Below are positions 17,059 through 26,196 of a DNA stretch of 64,000 nucleotides, in pieces. Positions within the stretch are counted from its first letter, which is position 1. Each line of letters opens with the position of its first letter. Origin of the DNA: Roseobacter sp. CCS2 (GTDB taxonomy: Bacteria > Pseudomonadota > Alphaproteobacteria > Rhodobacterales > Rhodobacteraceae); contig NZ_AAYB01000007.1 in NCBI RefSeq assembly GCF_000169435.1, positions 54,557 to 118,556 on the forward strand. The letters are read 5' to 3'. The notes under the pieces are model-generated. The model did not search any database. It was not told where the DNA came from and was given only the letters and a program-made list of their open reading frames with translations. The position numbers and the translations under genes were made by a program.

Positions 17059-18027
17059 TTATGGGACAGATAAGACTCCAAGCGTTGCAGGGTCCAACAG
17101 GGTGACATGTTTATTGGTCTGCAGCCGCGCGATATCATCTGCATAAAGCCGGTTCAGATGTGCGCGCTCCCACGGCAACCATGGGTCAAAGCGGCCATTC
17201 TGTGCATTGCGGGGATAGCGGCTTTGGATATCCTGCCGTTGCGCGACAAGGGCGGGCAGACCTTCGGTCAGTGCAAGCAATTCCAGCTCTGCCATTGCGC
17301 GGGCCGACGCTGACTGCCTTTTGCTGTTGCCGCGCGGGGCGTTAAACTTGTGCACATCGACCATTTCACCCACCAAGCGCTGCAGGATGGCAGGCGCCAT
17401 GCTGTCGTTGTTGACGAAATCCTCGAACCGCCAAAGATAAATATGTGCATGCGGGAAGTGTCGTGTGACGATATTGATTACGCCATTCCAACCATGCATA
17501 TGATGAAAAACACGCGTACACATTTTACGAGACGAAACATAGGGCGGCCCGACTTCCTGAAGGGACCTGCAATATTCCACATATGCTGCAGCAAAGAAGT
17601 CCGCATAGTTTCGGACCGCAAAGTAAATTTCATGCACCGGAAAAGGGAGTTCTTTGGCGAAGGCCCCAATAAATTGATGACGGAACTGGTAAAGTTTGCC
17701 CACCTTCACGCAGTTTCCACAGTGCCCGGCAAGGTTTTCATCCGACAGGATCAACCGATCGGGGGGATCGTCGACCAAAGGCGCAAAGTAGGTTGTTGCC
17801 ATATCGTGTAATGTATTGTTGTCAATCAAGGTCTTACGGGGCAGCCCCATTTCCCACATTGCATTCTGTTGGCAAGGAACGGTGTACTTTTTGCGAATTT
17901 CCCGGTGGGGGACATAATGCACGCCTGCTTTCTTCAGTTTCCCCTTATTGCGCTGTAATGACTTTTGCAGAAACGTCGTTGCCGTTTTGTGAAAGCCACC
18001 ATGCAAAACTGTGTAGGGTTCAGTCAT
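17059..18027 (-). CDS. Sulfotransferase-like protein
   Basis: Probable PAPS-dependent sulfotransferase of 322 residues. The N-terminus has a 5'-phosphosulfate loop, HGGFHKTATTFLQKSL, with the Lys-Thr pair typical of the P-loop-like motif; a later strand with a Ser/Arg segment (DRLILSDENLAG) fits the 3'-phosphate site. ATG at 18027 is chosen because MTEPYTVLHGGFHK places the motif as in relatives, and it gives an 8-bp overlap with the glycosyltransferase upstream. The acceptor is unknown; the neighbours suggest a surface glycan. Confidence 0.7.
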   Translation of the reverse strand: MTEPYTVLHGGFHKTATTFLQKSLQRNKGKLKKAGVHYVPHREIRKKYTVPCQQNAMWEMGLPRKTLIDNNTLHDMATTYFAPLVDDPPDRLILSDENLAGHCGNCVKVGKLYQFRHQFIGAFAKELPFPVHEIYFAVRNYADFFAAAYVEYCRSLQEVGPPYVSSRKMCTRVFHHMHGWNGVINIVTRHFPHAHIYLWRFEDFVNNDSMAPAILQRLVGEMVDVHKFNAPRGNSKRQSASARAMAELELLALTEGLPALVAQRQDIQSRYPRNAQNGRFDPWLPWERAHLNRLYADDIARLQTNKHVTLLDPATLGVLSVP

Positions 18028-19024
18028 CAGCGTGCGTTTCACGCCACGCCGCGCCTTGATCAATCGCTGCGATCTGTTCGCGGAACGCAGGCCAGCCGTC
18101 GCGGGCTTTCAGCTCTTTGATCTTGGCGATATGCCAGTCGCAAGCCGTTTGATGCAGTTCAGATAAGATGGGATCACCAATCAGGCGATCATACTCTTCC
18201 CGCGCGGCAGGCAACCGGGCCAGAATTGAATCGTCATACTCATAATTGGCATTCATTGACTGCCAGTAATCAACCCCCTGATCACCGTTCACGTGGTTCG
18301 TGCGCCCACGGTCGCGTTTGACCAAAAAGCTATCGACAGACCGCACAGCATAGTGGTGCAAGCGGGCGTATTTATGCGAAAACTTGCGATGCGCTGACCA
18401 TTTTGAACGTATGTACTGTTCCGGCATCGGTTGCCCGCCCGCATCGACCCATTTCAGGTCCTTGGGATCGTCAGCCACCAGCGGGCGGTGGATTTTCAAC
18501 CGCACAAATTTTTCGTTATTGCGCATCATCGTCTTCATGCCCGACGCGCGCTGATTGGGATAGCTGTCTTCGGGGGCGGACCAAAGGAATTGTTCCGTTA
18601 CAAAGCCCGGCTCAAATTCTTCGATCTGCCCGTGGCCGAATAACTTCCAACAAAACGATATTGCATCAACATCGCCTACTGCTGTCATCAAATCGGTCAG
18701 GTGCCCGTCACCTGTCCGGATCATCAGGAATTCATCCACATCGGCACACATCAGCCAGTCGGCCTCTTGCGTTTTATCATGCCATTGGGTGCGGCGCAGC
18801 GCCTTGCGTTGCGGGCTTTGACCGGGCTTGAGCTTGTTGACCACATGGGTTGCGACCCCCAGCTCCTCCAGACGGAGGATCATCTTGTCGGTGCCGTCGT
18901 CACAGTTGTTTGTGAACACCGTAAAGTCAGTGAACCCAATGGACCGGTGATATGCGATCCATTCCAGAATGAAGGGGCCCTCATTCTTCATCGTGGTGAC
19001 AATGGTATAGTTCAGATCAGTCAT
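18020..19024 (-). CDS. Glycosyltransferase, family 2-like
   Basis: Predicted nucleotide-sugar transferase of 334 residues with a GT-A fold. MKNEGPFILEWIAYHRSIGFT at residues 12-32 and the metal-binding motif in LMCADVDEFLMI near residue 95 are characteristic of the Glyco_tranf_2_4 group. It overlaps the hydrolase gene upstream and the sulfotransferase gene downstream by 8 bp each, forming a tight three-gene operon. The sugar donor and acceptor cannot be read. Confidence 0.82.
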   Translation of the reverse strand: MTDLNYTIVTTMKNEGPFILEWIAYHRSIGFTDFTVFTNNCDDGTDKMILRLEELGVATHVVNKLKPGQSPQRKALRRTQWHDKTQEADWLMCADVDEFLMIRTGDGHLTDLMTAVGDVDAISFCWKLFGHGQIEEFEPGFVTEQFLWSAPEDSYPNQRASGMKTMMRNNEKFVRLKIHRPLVADDPKDLKWVDAGGQPMPEQYIRSKWSAHRKFSHKYARLHHYAVRSVDSFLVKRDRGRTNHVNGDQGVDYWQSMNANYEYDDSILARLPAAREEYDRLIGDPILSELHQTACDWHIAKIKELKARDGWPAFREQIAAIDQGAAWRETHADD

Positions 19025-19970
19025 TCTGGGTCTCTGCCTCGGCGGCGCGGGCGCGTTTTAGTTGGCGAAAAGTCTTCATCGTGCGGCGCGCCATGTCATC
19101 GCGTCCGTGTTTCGTATAATATTCGGCCAATGCCCCGGCATACCAGCGCAATTCGCGGCGACGGCGATAGTGCTGATAGAACATGGGTTGTGTGACCTCG
19201 CCCAGCAAACCGGCTGTCATGATGGGTTTCAGCGCATCAATTTTGCGCAGAAAAACGGCTGATTTATGACTTGAATACCAGCATTTATAGCCCGTCACAT
19301 TGGGGCCTGCGATACGTTCGAAATGCTGACGATCCGGGGCAAAGTAGGGGTCATAGAACACACTCACCCGTCCAGCCTGCGCCAACGCACCTTGCGCATC
19401 ACTTAACGGCAAGGTCCAATCCTGGCGACGCCCCGTCCAATACCGTTCTTCCCAAGGCACCAATGCAGGATCAAGCGTGGATTGCGGGTTGAACGCCAGC
19501 ACATGCGCGCCCGGCACTAGCGAAGCGAACACGAGGGCCGCAAAAGCACCCATGGATGATCCCGCAAAAACCACACGGTCGTAGCCGTCAAAGAACCCTT
19601 CATCACGCAGCTTGTGCATGCGCGCGATCAGGTCCGCATCGCGATACCACATCTTGCCGTAAGCCATGACACCCAGGTGCGACACGGATAAATCACGCGC
19701 AAACTTAAACGCCCACGGTTCACGCGTGGGGCTGCTGTCACCAATGTTTGACAGGTTGTCGAAGGACACAAACAATACCGGGCGCACACGCCGCACAAAC
19801 ATCAGCGCATGCCGGGACGTCTTTTCAAAAAACCCTTCCCCGGTGCCCCCCGGGGACAGTTCCGCAAACCACAATGGTTGCGCAATGGCAGACAAGACCG
19901 ACGCATCCGGCGTTTCGATTGTGGCGTCATCATCTTCCATTGTAATCGTCATTCCCTCAAGACCAGCCAA
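19017..19970 (-). CDS. Alpha/beta-hydrolase-like protein of a glycan cluster
   Basis: A 317-residue protein with a nucleophile elbow, FAGSSMGAFAALVFA (G-S-S-M-G), near residue 138. No other residue of the triad is certain. An ATG six codons in (19952) is an equally good start. First gene of the hydrolase-glycosyltransferase-sulfotransferase operon; related proteins accompany capsule or exopolysaccharide genes and may remove or transfer acyl groups. The basic C-terminal tail (RRTMKTFRQLKRARAAEAE) is of unknown use. Confidence 0.6.
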   Translation of the reverse strand: MAGLEGMTITMEDDDATIETPDASVLSAIAQPLWFAELSPGGTGEGFFEKTSRHALMFVRRVRPVLFVSFDNLSNIGDSSPTREPWAFKFARDLSVSHLGVMAYGKMWYRDADLIARMHKLRDEGFFDGYDRVVFAGSSMGAFAALVFASLVPGAHVLAFNPQSTLDPALVPWEERYWTGRRQDWTLPLSDAQGALAQAGRVSVFYDPYFAPDRQHFERIAGPNVTGYKCWYSSHKSAVFLRKIDALKPIMTAGLLGEVTQPMFYQHYRRRRELRWYAGALAEYYTKHGRDDMARRTMKTFRQLKRARAAEAETQND

Positions 19971-20097
19971 GATTGGCGTTGCTTGGCTTCTGTGATGGCT
20001 TGATTGTCCATATCATTCAAGGGCGCTTACAACACAGATCGGTACTTGGGCCGCCGCCCATCGCATGCTAGAAGCTAGCAAATCATAGTCCGGGACC

Positions 20098-20859
20098 TTG
20101 CGTGTGGCGATAGATAGTGCATTCGGAATTCAGTTGATCAAAGCGCGATCCTTTGTTGCCGACAAATCCTCGGCTGTCATGTTGGGACGGCAATCGCTGA
20201 AAGTCCGGCGCGGCGAACGCCGTTATTTCAAGCAGGCATTGCGGGCCGCTGACCTGCCGCTCAGATATAGCCACTACCAACAAGAGGACGGCTATTCCGA
20301 AACGTTTTTTGATCGCATCGGCTTTCCACCTGTAATCTCTATGGATGCATCCCCTTACGAGGGGTGCGATATCGCGCATGACCTGAACGACCCGTTGCCT
20401 GATGACCTTCATAGCCGTTTCGATGTGGTTATTGATGGTGGCACGATCGAGCATATTTTCAACACGCCACAATCGCTCGATAATGTGTTTCACATGCTTA
20501 AGGACGATGGCATCTTTATTTCAATCAACGGTATGACGGGTTGGGCGGGACACGGGTTTTACCAATTTAGTCCAGAACTGGTCTGGCGCTATTGGCAAGA
20601 CACCCGGCGGTGCGCTGTGGAAACCTGTGCTGCAGTATGCATTGATCCCGCACAGCCGACCATACATGTGGCTGATACCGGCAAAGGCGGCGTGCGCTTT
20701 CGATCCAAGGGGCTGGGAGGGCGATGGTATCTTTATTACGTGATCCGGAAACTGCCGACAGCCAACGCAGCGACGCAGATCACCAAGACGCATCAGGGCG
20801 ACTATACCGCCATATGGAACAAATCAGATAAGGCGCAAACGCAAGGGGCCGACCATTGA
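20098..20859 (+). CDS. SAM-dependent methyltransferase-like protein
   Basis: 253 residues with the core of a class I methyltransferase: DVVIDGGTIEHIFNTPQSLDNVFHMLKDDGIFISI around residues 105-140 resembles motifs II to III, though the usual glycine-rich motif I is not obvious. The start is uncertain: the frame opens with TTG at 20098, and GTG at 20104 is also possible. It overlaps the next methyltransferase-like gene by 4 bp (TTGA). Likely modifies a sugar or peptide made by the surrounding cluster. Confidence 0.6.
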   Translation: MRVAIDSAFGIQLIKARSFVADKSSAVMLGRQSLKVRRGERRYFKQALRAADLPLRYSHYQQEDGYSETFFDRIGFPPVISMDASPYEGCDIAHDLNDPLPDDLHSRFDVVIDGGTIEHIFNTPQSLDNVFHMLKDDGIFISINGMTGWAGHGFYQFSPELVWRYWQDTRRCAVETCAAVCIDPAQPTIHVADTGKGGVRFRSKGLGGRWYLYYVIRKLPTANAATQITKTHQGDYTAIWNKSDKAQTQGADH

Positions 20860-21527
20860 CCAATCTTACCGATCTTGCTGACAAATACGGGTCAGATAAA
20901 GGTTCCAAAAAGCATCGCTATACGGAACTCTACCATATGCTGTTCCAGCCTTTTGCGGACCAACAGATCAACTTTATGGAAATGGGGCTGCTGATCGGCG
21001 GGCCAGAGCATGGGATCGACGCAGATCGCAAGACCACTGACCTGCCATCTATCCGCATGTGGTTGGAGTATTTTTCAAAGGCCCAGATTACCGGCCTTGA
21101 TATCTCTGATTTCTCGTGGTTTTCGCACGAACGGTTTTCATTTGTGCGCTGCGACATGGACACAAGGGACGGGATTGCGCAAGCGACAGCCGATTTGCCG
21201 CAGATGGACATCATCATTGATGACGCATCACATGCCTCGCATCACCAGCAAAACGCCTTTCTGACGCTGTTTCCAAAGCTGCGTTCAGGCGGGCTTTATA
21301 TCATTGAAGATCTGCGTTGGCAGCCGCCAGCCTATGAAAAAGACGGAATCACCAAGACCGCTGCCTTGTTCCAGTCGTATCAGCAAAACAGAGAGTTTGC
21401 GCATGTCGATACAGACGTGGCCGACGAATTCAACGGGCTGCGCAAAGACATGTCAGGCTGTTTTGTTTTTCAGGTCAAATACCAAAAGCAAAGGCGCGAT
21501 CAGGTTATTGTTGTGCATAAGCGTTGA
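20856..21527 (+). CDS. Class I methyltransferase-like protein
   Basis: 223 residues starting with TTG inside the previous stop. It begins LADKYGSDKGSKKHRYTELY, a stretch seen in CmcI/TylF-type and macrocin O-methyltransferase relatives, and continues with GLDISDF, DIIIDDASHASHHQQ and GGLYIIEDL, the acidic strand ends of the SAM fold. The classic GxGxG is replaced by EMGLLIGG. O-methylation of a sugar moiety is the best guess. Confidence 0.65.
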   Translation: MTNLTDLADKYGSDKGSKKHRYTELYHMLFQPFADQQINFMEMGLLIGGPEHGIDADRKTTDLPSIRMWLEYFSKAQITGLDISDFSWFSHERFSFVRCDMDTRDGIAQATADLPQMDIIIDDASHASHHQQNAFLTLFPKLRSGGLYIIEDLRWQPPAYEKDGITKTAALFQSYQQNREFAHVDTDVADEFNGLRKDMSGCFVFQVKYQKQRRDQVIVVHKR

Positions 21528-21540
21528 TCTGTAACCCTAT

Positions 21541-23097
21541 CTAATCACGATTGAAAAACCAGTTTGGGTCTTCATTACGCATAGCCCGTAAATGTACCGT
21601 AACTGGTTTGCGGCCGTATTTCATGTCACGCAGCTCTGGCGCACGCGTCGCGATGATCGCCTCTGTATAGCGCAATTCTGCACGGTGATCCGGGGGCAGG
21701 GAGGTGATAAGCGACAGAACCTTTCGGTCGCAATAGGGGTAAAGATAAAAGTTGTGGGTGAATGCATAGAAATGGTTGCCCTGACCGTGTGACAGGAAAT
21801 GCTCGATAAAAAGCAAATCAAAGACGCGCTTGGCTGGTGTGCCTGAAAAATCTGCATACCATGCATTATAGTCCTGCATCAGCTTATCGCGGTCTGTCGG
21901 GTTAAGGTCTTTCAGCATCTCATTGTCGGTCAGCATCATCATCCGCAGCCCGGTTTGTACGTCATGGGTGGTGTTATTCTTGTACTCGACAATCGCGCGG
22001 CGCCACAGCATGGCGCGCATCAGCTCTCCGGCGTTGCCGCGCATCACGATGCCGCCGCGGGGCGGGGCTTGCAGAACCTCCAGACGGACCTGTGATATCT
22101 GCGTGCCAAGCACACCTTCGCCATTTGCGATCTGGCTGGCATTGCTTAACGTCATAAGCCGCACTGCATCGTCGATGGCGTAGTCAGGATCGCGTCCCGG
22201 ATCATACACCGCCATGGGCTGGTCAAGAATTTGCGCCAGACGGCCAGCAATGCGGGTATCCCGCCGGCCCATCATGTTTTCGGCGTGCGAGTAAAGAAAC
22301 AGCTTATCAACAAAGGGTTCGGCGCAGGACAAAAGGACACGGCTATCCAACCCACCTGTGATCGGCAATTTCGTATCAGGAAAATAGGTGGCCAGACCTG
22401 CCATGACTTGGGTCAGGCGATCAGCAATCTGATCAATCACAGCGGGCGTATCCGACGGGGCGATATCCGTGATGTCACCTTGACCGTCCCAGAACCGGTG
22501 CTGTGTCAGCGCCTCCATGTCCAGATAGTGATTTGGCAACAGCCGTTTGACGTATTTGTCTGCGGTATGCCCAAAGGCAAAACGGGCTTTGGCATGAGAT
22601 GCAAGCGCGGCAAGCGGATAATCGTCATTTTCAACCACCTCACGGGTAAGAACCAGGTTTATCGTTGACGCGATACATCCGTCTTGCGGATCATACACAG
22701 CGCCAAGACTGCCAACCGCGTCACCATAAAGCCTGCTAAACTGCGATGTCACAACGATAAAAACGAAACGACCCGCACAAGCGTTCAGATAGGTAATAAG
22801 GTCGTCAGCAGACGTTTGACGGGACAAATGCTGCTTGGTAACAACGTCGCCATTGGCGTCTACAGCGACACCCAACAACGCCACATGGGTTCCTTGCTGT
22901 GTCTCAGCCACAGCAGACGGCAGACCAGCCGCGACTTGCACGTGCCAATGGCCCAAGCGGTGAAGGGCAAAGCCGGGTAGGGGCCGCGCATCCCCTTTTT
23001 CAACCCGAAACTGCTGTGAAAATACCTCTGCAAAATCCAGTTCATATTGCGCGCAAAGATGCTCTGCGCGCGTCATCTGGTGGGTGTGAACAGTCAT
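21541..23097 (-). CDS. Asparagine-synthetase-like protein
   Basis: 518 residues with the C-terminal PP-loop ATPase motif ITGGLDSRVLLS of the asparagine synthase family near residue 263. The amino-terminal third resembles a degenerate class II glutaminase domain (LYGDAVGSLGAVYDP) but lacks an N-terminal catalytic Cys. The ATG at 23097 is preceded by AAGGAG at good spacing and is preferred to the longer frame. Proteins of this type in glycan or natural-product clusters form amides; the substrate here is unknown. It runs toward the methyltransferase pair and ends 14 bp from it. Confidence 0.7.
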   Translation of the reverse strand: MTVHTHQMTRAEHLCAQYELDFAEVFSQQFRVEKGDARPLPGFALHRLGHWHVQVAAGLPSAVAETQQGTHVALLGVAVDANGDVVTKQHLSRQTSADDLITYLNACAGRFVFIVVTSQFSRLYGDAVGSLGAVYDPQDGCIASTINLVLTREVVENDDYPLAALASHAKARFAFGHTADKYVKRLLPNHYLDMEALTQHRFWDGQGDITDIAPSDTPAVIDQIADRLTQVMAGLATYFPDTKLPITGGLDSRVLLSCAEPFVDKLFLYSHAENMMGRRDTRIAGRLAQILDQPMAVYDPGRDPDYAIDDAVRLMTLSNASQIANGEGVLGTQISQVRLEVLQAPPRGGIVMRGNAGELMRAMLWRRAIVEYKNNTTHDVQTGLRMMMLTDNEMLKDLNPTDRDKLMQDYNAWYADFSGTPAKRVFDLLFIEHFLSHGQGNHFYAFTHNFYLYPYCDRKVLSLITSLPPDHRAELRYTEAIIATRAPELRDMKYGRKPVTVHLRAMRNEDPNWFFNRD

Positions 23098-23254
23098 AAC
23101 GCTCCTTACCGTCGCAACCTGCGACGTCTTGATCATACTTTACCCGAGCAAAGGTAAAACAACCAGTGTTTGACCGCGTACAACACCGTGTCGCACGCTT
23201 GACAAGTCGGTGCCGCTAAAACACAAAGTGCCGCAATCAGCGACAGGTCAAAAC

Positions 23255-24118
23255 ATGTCAACGCTTCCCACAATTGGCGCACTATGGATCGGCGGGTCGT
23301 TGACCTGGCTTGAACAGCTTTGCCTGAAATCCTTTGCAAAGCATGGGCATGAAGTGCTGCTGTTCACCTATGGCGACGTCAAAAACGTGCCAGACGGCAT
23401 CAAAATACGCAACGGCCGCGAGATCTTGGAAACCGACAATTTCGTCCTGCACAGCCGGTCACAAAGCGTGGCACTTTTTTCCGATCTGTTCCGGTTTCAC
23501 ATGATCAAGGCCATCCCAGAGATTATCTATATCGACACCGATGTGTTCTGCCTCAAGCCGCTGGATTTTGCAGATCCGTATATTTTCGGCTACGAGAAAT
23601 ACCGCAATCCACAGGCATGGCGGATCAACGGCGCGATCCTGCGGCTGCCGCCAGAATCGTTGCTGCTGCAAAAGATGCTCGATTTCATGACTGATGAGTA
23701 TCCGCAGCCCACATGGATCCCCAAGCGTTTTCACGCCGAGATGCAAGCCCGCGCCGCAGCCGGTGATCCGATGCATGTTGGTGAACTGCCTTGGGGTGTT
23801 TGGGGTCCAATCGGGATCAGCGCCTTTGCCCGCGAGACCGGTGAATACACACACGCCAAAAGCCTCGACGTACTTTACCCTGTGCCGTTCAGTGAACGAA
23901 ACATCTTGTTCAAGCGTCCGGCAAAGACGCTGCACTATCTGACCGACGACAGCCACACGATCCACATGTGGGCACCAATCAAGAAAGTCTCTGCCGCGCG
24001 CATGGATGGGCTGTGTCCGCCGTACAGCTACATTGGCCATCAACTCACCAAATATGGAATAGACCCAACACTGGCACCGGTACCAAACACCAAGAAACGT
24101 GAAGTGACGTTCGATTGA
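23255..24118 (+). CDS. Glycosyltransferase, DXD sugar-binding family (GT32-like)
   Basis: 287 residues. The motif IIYIDTDVFCLKPLDF near residue 94 is the DXD sugar-nucleotide site of GT32/capsular-synthesis-type transferases, followed by NGAILRLPPESLLLQKML. The ATG at 23255 after CGACAGG fits the family start (MSTLPTIGALWIGG); upstream GTG codons are unlikely. It is the last gene of the decoration cluster before the accessory island. Confidence 0.75.
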   Translation: MSTLPTIGALWIGGSLTWLEQLCLKSFAKHGHEVLLFTYGDVKNVPDGIKIRNGREILETDNFVLHSRSQSVALFSDLFRFHMIKAIPEIIYIDTDVFCLKPLDFADPYIFGYEKYRNPQAWRINGAILRLPPESLLLQKMLDFMTDEYPQPTWIPKRFHAEMQARAAAGDPMHVGELPWGVWGPIGISAFARETGEYTHAKSLDVLYPVPFSERNILFKRPAKTLHYLTDDSHTIHMWAPIKKVSAARMDGLCPPYSYIGHQLTKYGIDPTLAPVPNTKKREVTFD

Positions 24119-24672
24119 GATGTTTGTGTTCTAATATATTACATAATACTGATTATGCGACTTTTTCTTCTTTTAGTTGAAAGGTGTCGGAATCCTTAAA
24201 TAATAGGACTGAATTAATGAGACTCCTTCCCCTTTGGTATCAACCACATAAGAATTCCCGCCATTTTGACCATCTAAACATCTCAAAAGCTTAAAACCTC
24301 ACTCTACAGCTTCTGCTGGCAAGTCTAGCGTCTCAAAGGCAGCACAGAATTGACACGCCGGAGTTTCGTGAGCATTGGTGCTGGCGTACTCAGCGCTGCG
24401 AGTTGGCTTATCAAAGCTAGAACCACCGTGACATCCTGTTGTTGCCAGCCATAGTAGTTGTCGGCACCTACCCCACTCCTCGGGCTATCCGCCGGGTTAT
24501 GCTCTCTCGGCCCATTGCCGACCTTGCGCACGGTCTCCGGATGCTGCAGTCGCAGCCCGCATTCCCGTCATTCGCTGCAAGCGCAAACTTCGGTCTTCAC
24601 CCAACTCATACATCGCAGACAAATTGGGTTTTAGCTACCCACCAGTCGATGCGTGTCATAAATTGATTGCAA
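24119..24672. other. Non-coding left edge of the accessory island
   Basis: About 550 bp without a credible gene. The first 200 bp are clearly AT-richer than the flanking genes. The rest contains only short frames with no recognisable domain. No terminal repeat or attachment site could be identified by eye. Confidence 0.4.
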
Positions 24673-25173
24673 CTATTTCCGACTTTCGGCGAGGTGTGCC
24701 GCAATTCTTGAGAAAATAGCATGAGAAACAATCGGACAAACGCTGTTACCTATCATTCTATGACTATGCCATTTCGTGCGGTGAAAATCGAACCAGTCAG
24801 GAAAACCTTGAATTCTGGCCGCCTCTCGGATGCTAATAACTCTGGCTTCATCCGGATGTATTGGTCTAGCAGCTTGAAAAGAGCCTCGGTCAGATCCTGT
24901 ACCCGCACGTAAAGTAGGAGCGGGGCGATCCCATGCCAAGCGAGGATACCTGCTCTTTGCATCAACCCCTCCTTGGATGACGGAACCAAAGCGAGCCTGA
25001 ACGTCCTCACTATGCGTAGTTCCCTGGAAACCGGTCACACCTTTTTTTCTGTAATTTGGGGTCTTGGCTGCAAACAACTCATCCAGACGCGACCCAAAGT
25101 CGTCAGTTTTCAACTTCAATCTGTCAACATTTCCGGGGGATGGTAAGCTGGCGATAGCATCTTTGGCAGAATC
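24673..25173 (-). pseudogene. C-terminal remnant of a DNA cytosine-5 methyltransferase
   Basis: The open frame begins after a TAG at 25174-25176 and encodes only the last part of a Dcm-type enzyme. The linker text SAKDAIASLPSP that follows motif VIII is present, then a short target-recognition region, motif IX (RPAPTLRAGTGSDRG with ISIREAARIQGFPDWF) and motif X (RMIGNSVCPIVSHAIFSRI). Motifs I to VIII, including the SAM-binding and catalytic Pro-Cys motifs, are missing, so it cannot be active. Upstream sequence in the same frame belongs to a peptidase remnant, pointing to a deletion junction near 25180. Confidence 0.8.
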
Positions 25174-25494
25174 CTAGGGTAGCTTTGTCCGCATCTTACC
25201 AGTTCGTGCACCGTGCAGCGAACGACGCGGTTTCCTGAAGCCGCCACTCGTGGCCGGTGCAGCGAATGCTATTGAAGAGCCCAGAGGCACCGATGCTGCG
25301 CAACGCGCCAATGTCAGCTTTTGCGATGACGTCAACTCCCGAAAAAGGAGAGGCACGTTCTCTTTATAAATAGCCCCGAAAACATCCACGCGATGACCGC
25401 GCGCCTGCCCTCGATCAAGCCCAAGGTCACGTTGAAGCCGCAGTGCGGCGCGCATTCCTTTCAGAACTGCATTGCGTGCGGGACCTCTAGCCAT
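25174..25494 (-). pseudogene. N-terminal remnant of an ImmA/IrrE-type metallopeptidase
   Basis: ATG at 25494 overlaps the end of the XRE gene by 8 bp, the usual arrangement for XRE-ImmA pairs. About 55 residues (MARGPARNAVLKGMRAALRL and GHRVDVFGAIYKENVPLLFREL) match the N-terminus of ImmA/IrrE peptidases. The next 50 residues do not continue the fold, and the HExxH zinc motif is absent. The frame stops right before the methyltransferase remnant. Truncation by deletion is the simplest reading; the identification of so short a piece is moderate. Confidence 0.6.
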
Positions 25495-25858
25495 CCTTGC
25501 TGACCTTTGATCGAGAACGCAGAAATTCAGCAAAATTTGCCAACTCGCCACGATCGTTCTCCGACAAATCACTGACGGTACGGGCTAGAAATGTGACGTC
25601 CTCAGGCACAGGCGTATCTGTTTCGCCAGTAAACCAAGCAGTTGGGCGCTCATATAGGGATGCGAGACTTTTCATCTCCAAAGCACCCACACCACGTTTG
25701 CCAGCCTCCATTTCTGAAATTGCTGAGCGGCGTACTTTAAGGTGCGTCGCTGCTTCTTCTTGCGTGACGCCAATATATTCACGCGCCTGCTTCAAGCGTT
25801 TGCCAAGCTGTAAAGCCTCAGGGTCCAGTCCTGCAAATCCAGCGGGAGTTCGTGCCAT
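25487..25858 (-). CDS. XRE-family regulator of the accessory operon
   Basis: 123 residues (start ATG at 25858) with a Cro/C1-type HTH at about residues 17-70 (LGKRLKQAREYIGVTQEEAA, then KVRRSAISEMEAGKRG). The C-terminal part is a short helical tail. It sits one base downstream of the carrier-like gene and overlaps the peptidase remnant, so the three are one operon. By analogy with XRE-ImmA modules it should repress its own promoter until the peptidase cleaves it; with the peptidase broken it may now be a constitutive repressor (inference). Confidence 0.85.
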   Translation of the reverse strand: MARTPAGFAGLDPEALQLGKRLKQAREYIGVTQEEAATHLKVRRSAISEMEAGKRGVGALEMKSLASLYERPTAWFTGETDTPVPEDVTFLARTVSDLSENDRGELANFAEFLRSRSKVSKDG

Positions 25859-25859
25859 A

Positions 25860-26135
25860 TCAAACTTTCTCCGTGACAGGTTGTTTTGCAGCCCAAAGAT
25901 CGCGACATACTGCGACAACCGCTGCTACACAGTCATCCACACCGTCGAAACCACCTTGCGGCATAACATCATCCGGAAGGTCGAGAGCTATCTCTTCTTC
26001 CACACGTAAAACCACCCGCACCATAATTAAAGAATCGACTTCTGGCTCCCACGCTCCGCGCTCGGTGGGCCGGTCGTTAATTGCAGATGTGATTTCATCT
26101 CGAATAGCGGCTTCGAGCGTAGCTAGTGGGAACAT
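25860..26135 (-). CDS. Small acyl-carrier-protein-like protein
   Basis: 91 acidic residues. EVDSLIMVRVVLRVEEEIAL, followed by DLPDD and GGFDGVDDCVAAVV, mirrors the DSL motif and helix II/III of acyl carrier proteins, with Ser35 where phosphopantetheine attaches. It starts with ATG after AGAAGGGGG and is the first gene of an operon with XRE and the ImmA remnant. No fatty-acid or polyketide gene is near. A carrier role in a conflict or prophage-type module would be unusual; an unrelated helical protein is the alternative. Confidence 0.55.
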   Translation of the reverse strand: MFPLATLEAAIRDEITSAINDRPTERGAWEPEVDSLIMVRVVLRVEEEIALDLPDDVMPQGGFDGVDDCVAAVVAVCRDLWAAKQPVTEKV

Positions 26136-26179
26136 AAGGACCCCCTTCTCGTTCGTATTTCAGTCATTGGTATATCGTA

Positions 26180-26196
26180 TGTCTGAATATCAGACA
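26180..26196. promoter_or_regulatory. Inverted repeat, likely operator of the XRE operon
   Basis: TGTCTGA and TCAGACA, perfect 7-bp arms around ATA, about 45 bp upstream of the first gene. The place and symmetry suit an XRE repressor; no second copy was seen in the window. Confidence 0.45.

Noticed and set aside
24119..24672. tRNA or attachment site at the island edge
   Set aside because: No cloverleaf or T-loop consensus was seen, and no direct repeat matching the other edge could be found by reading.
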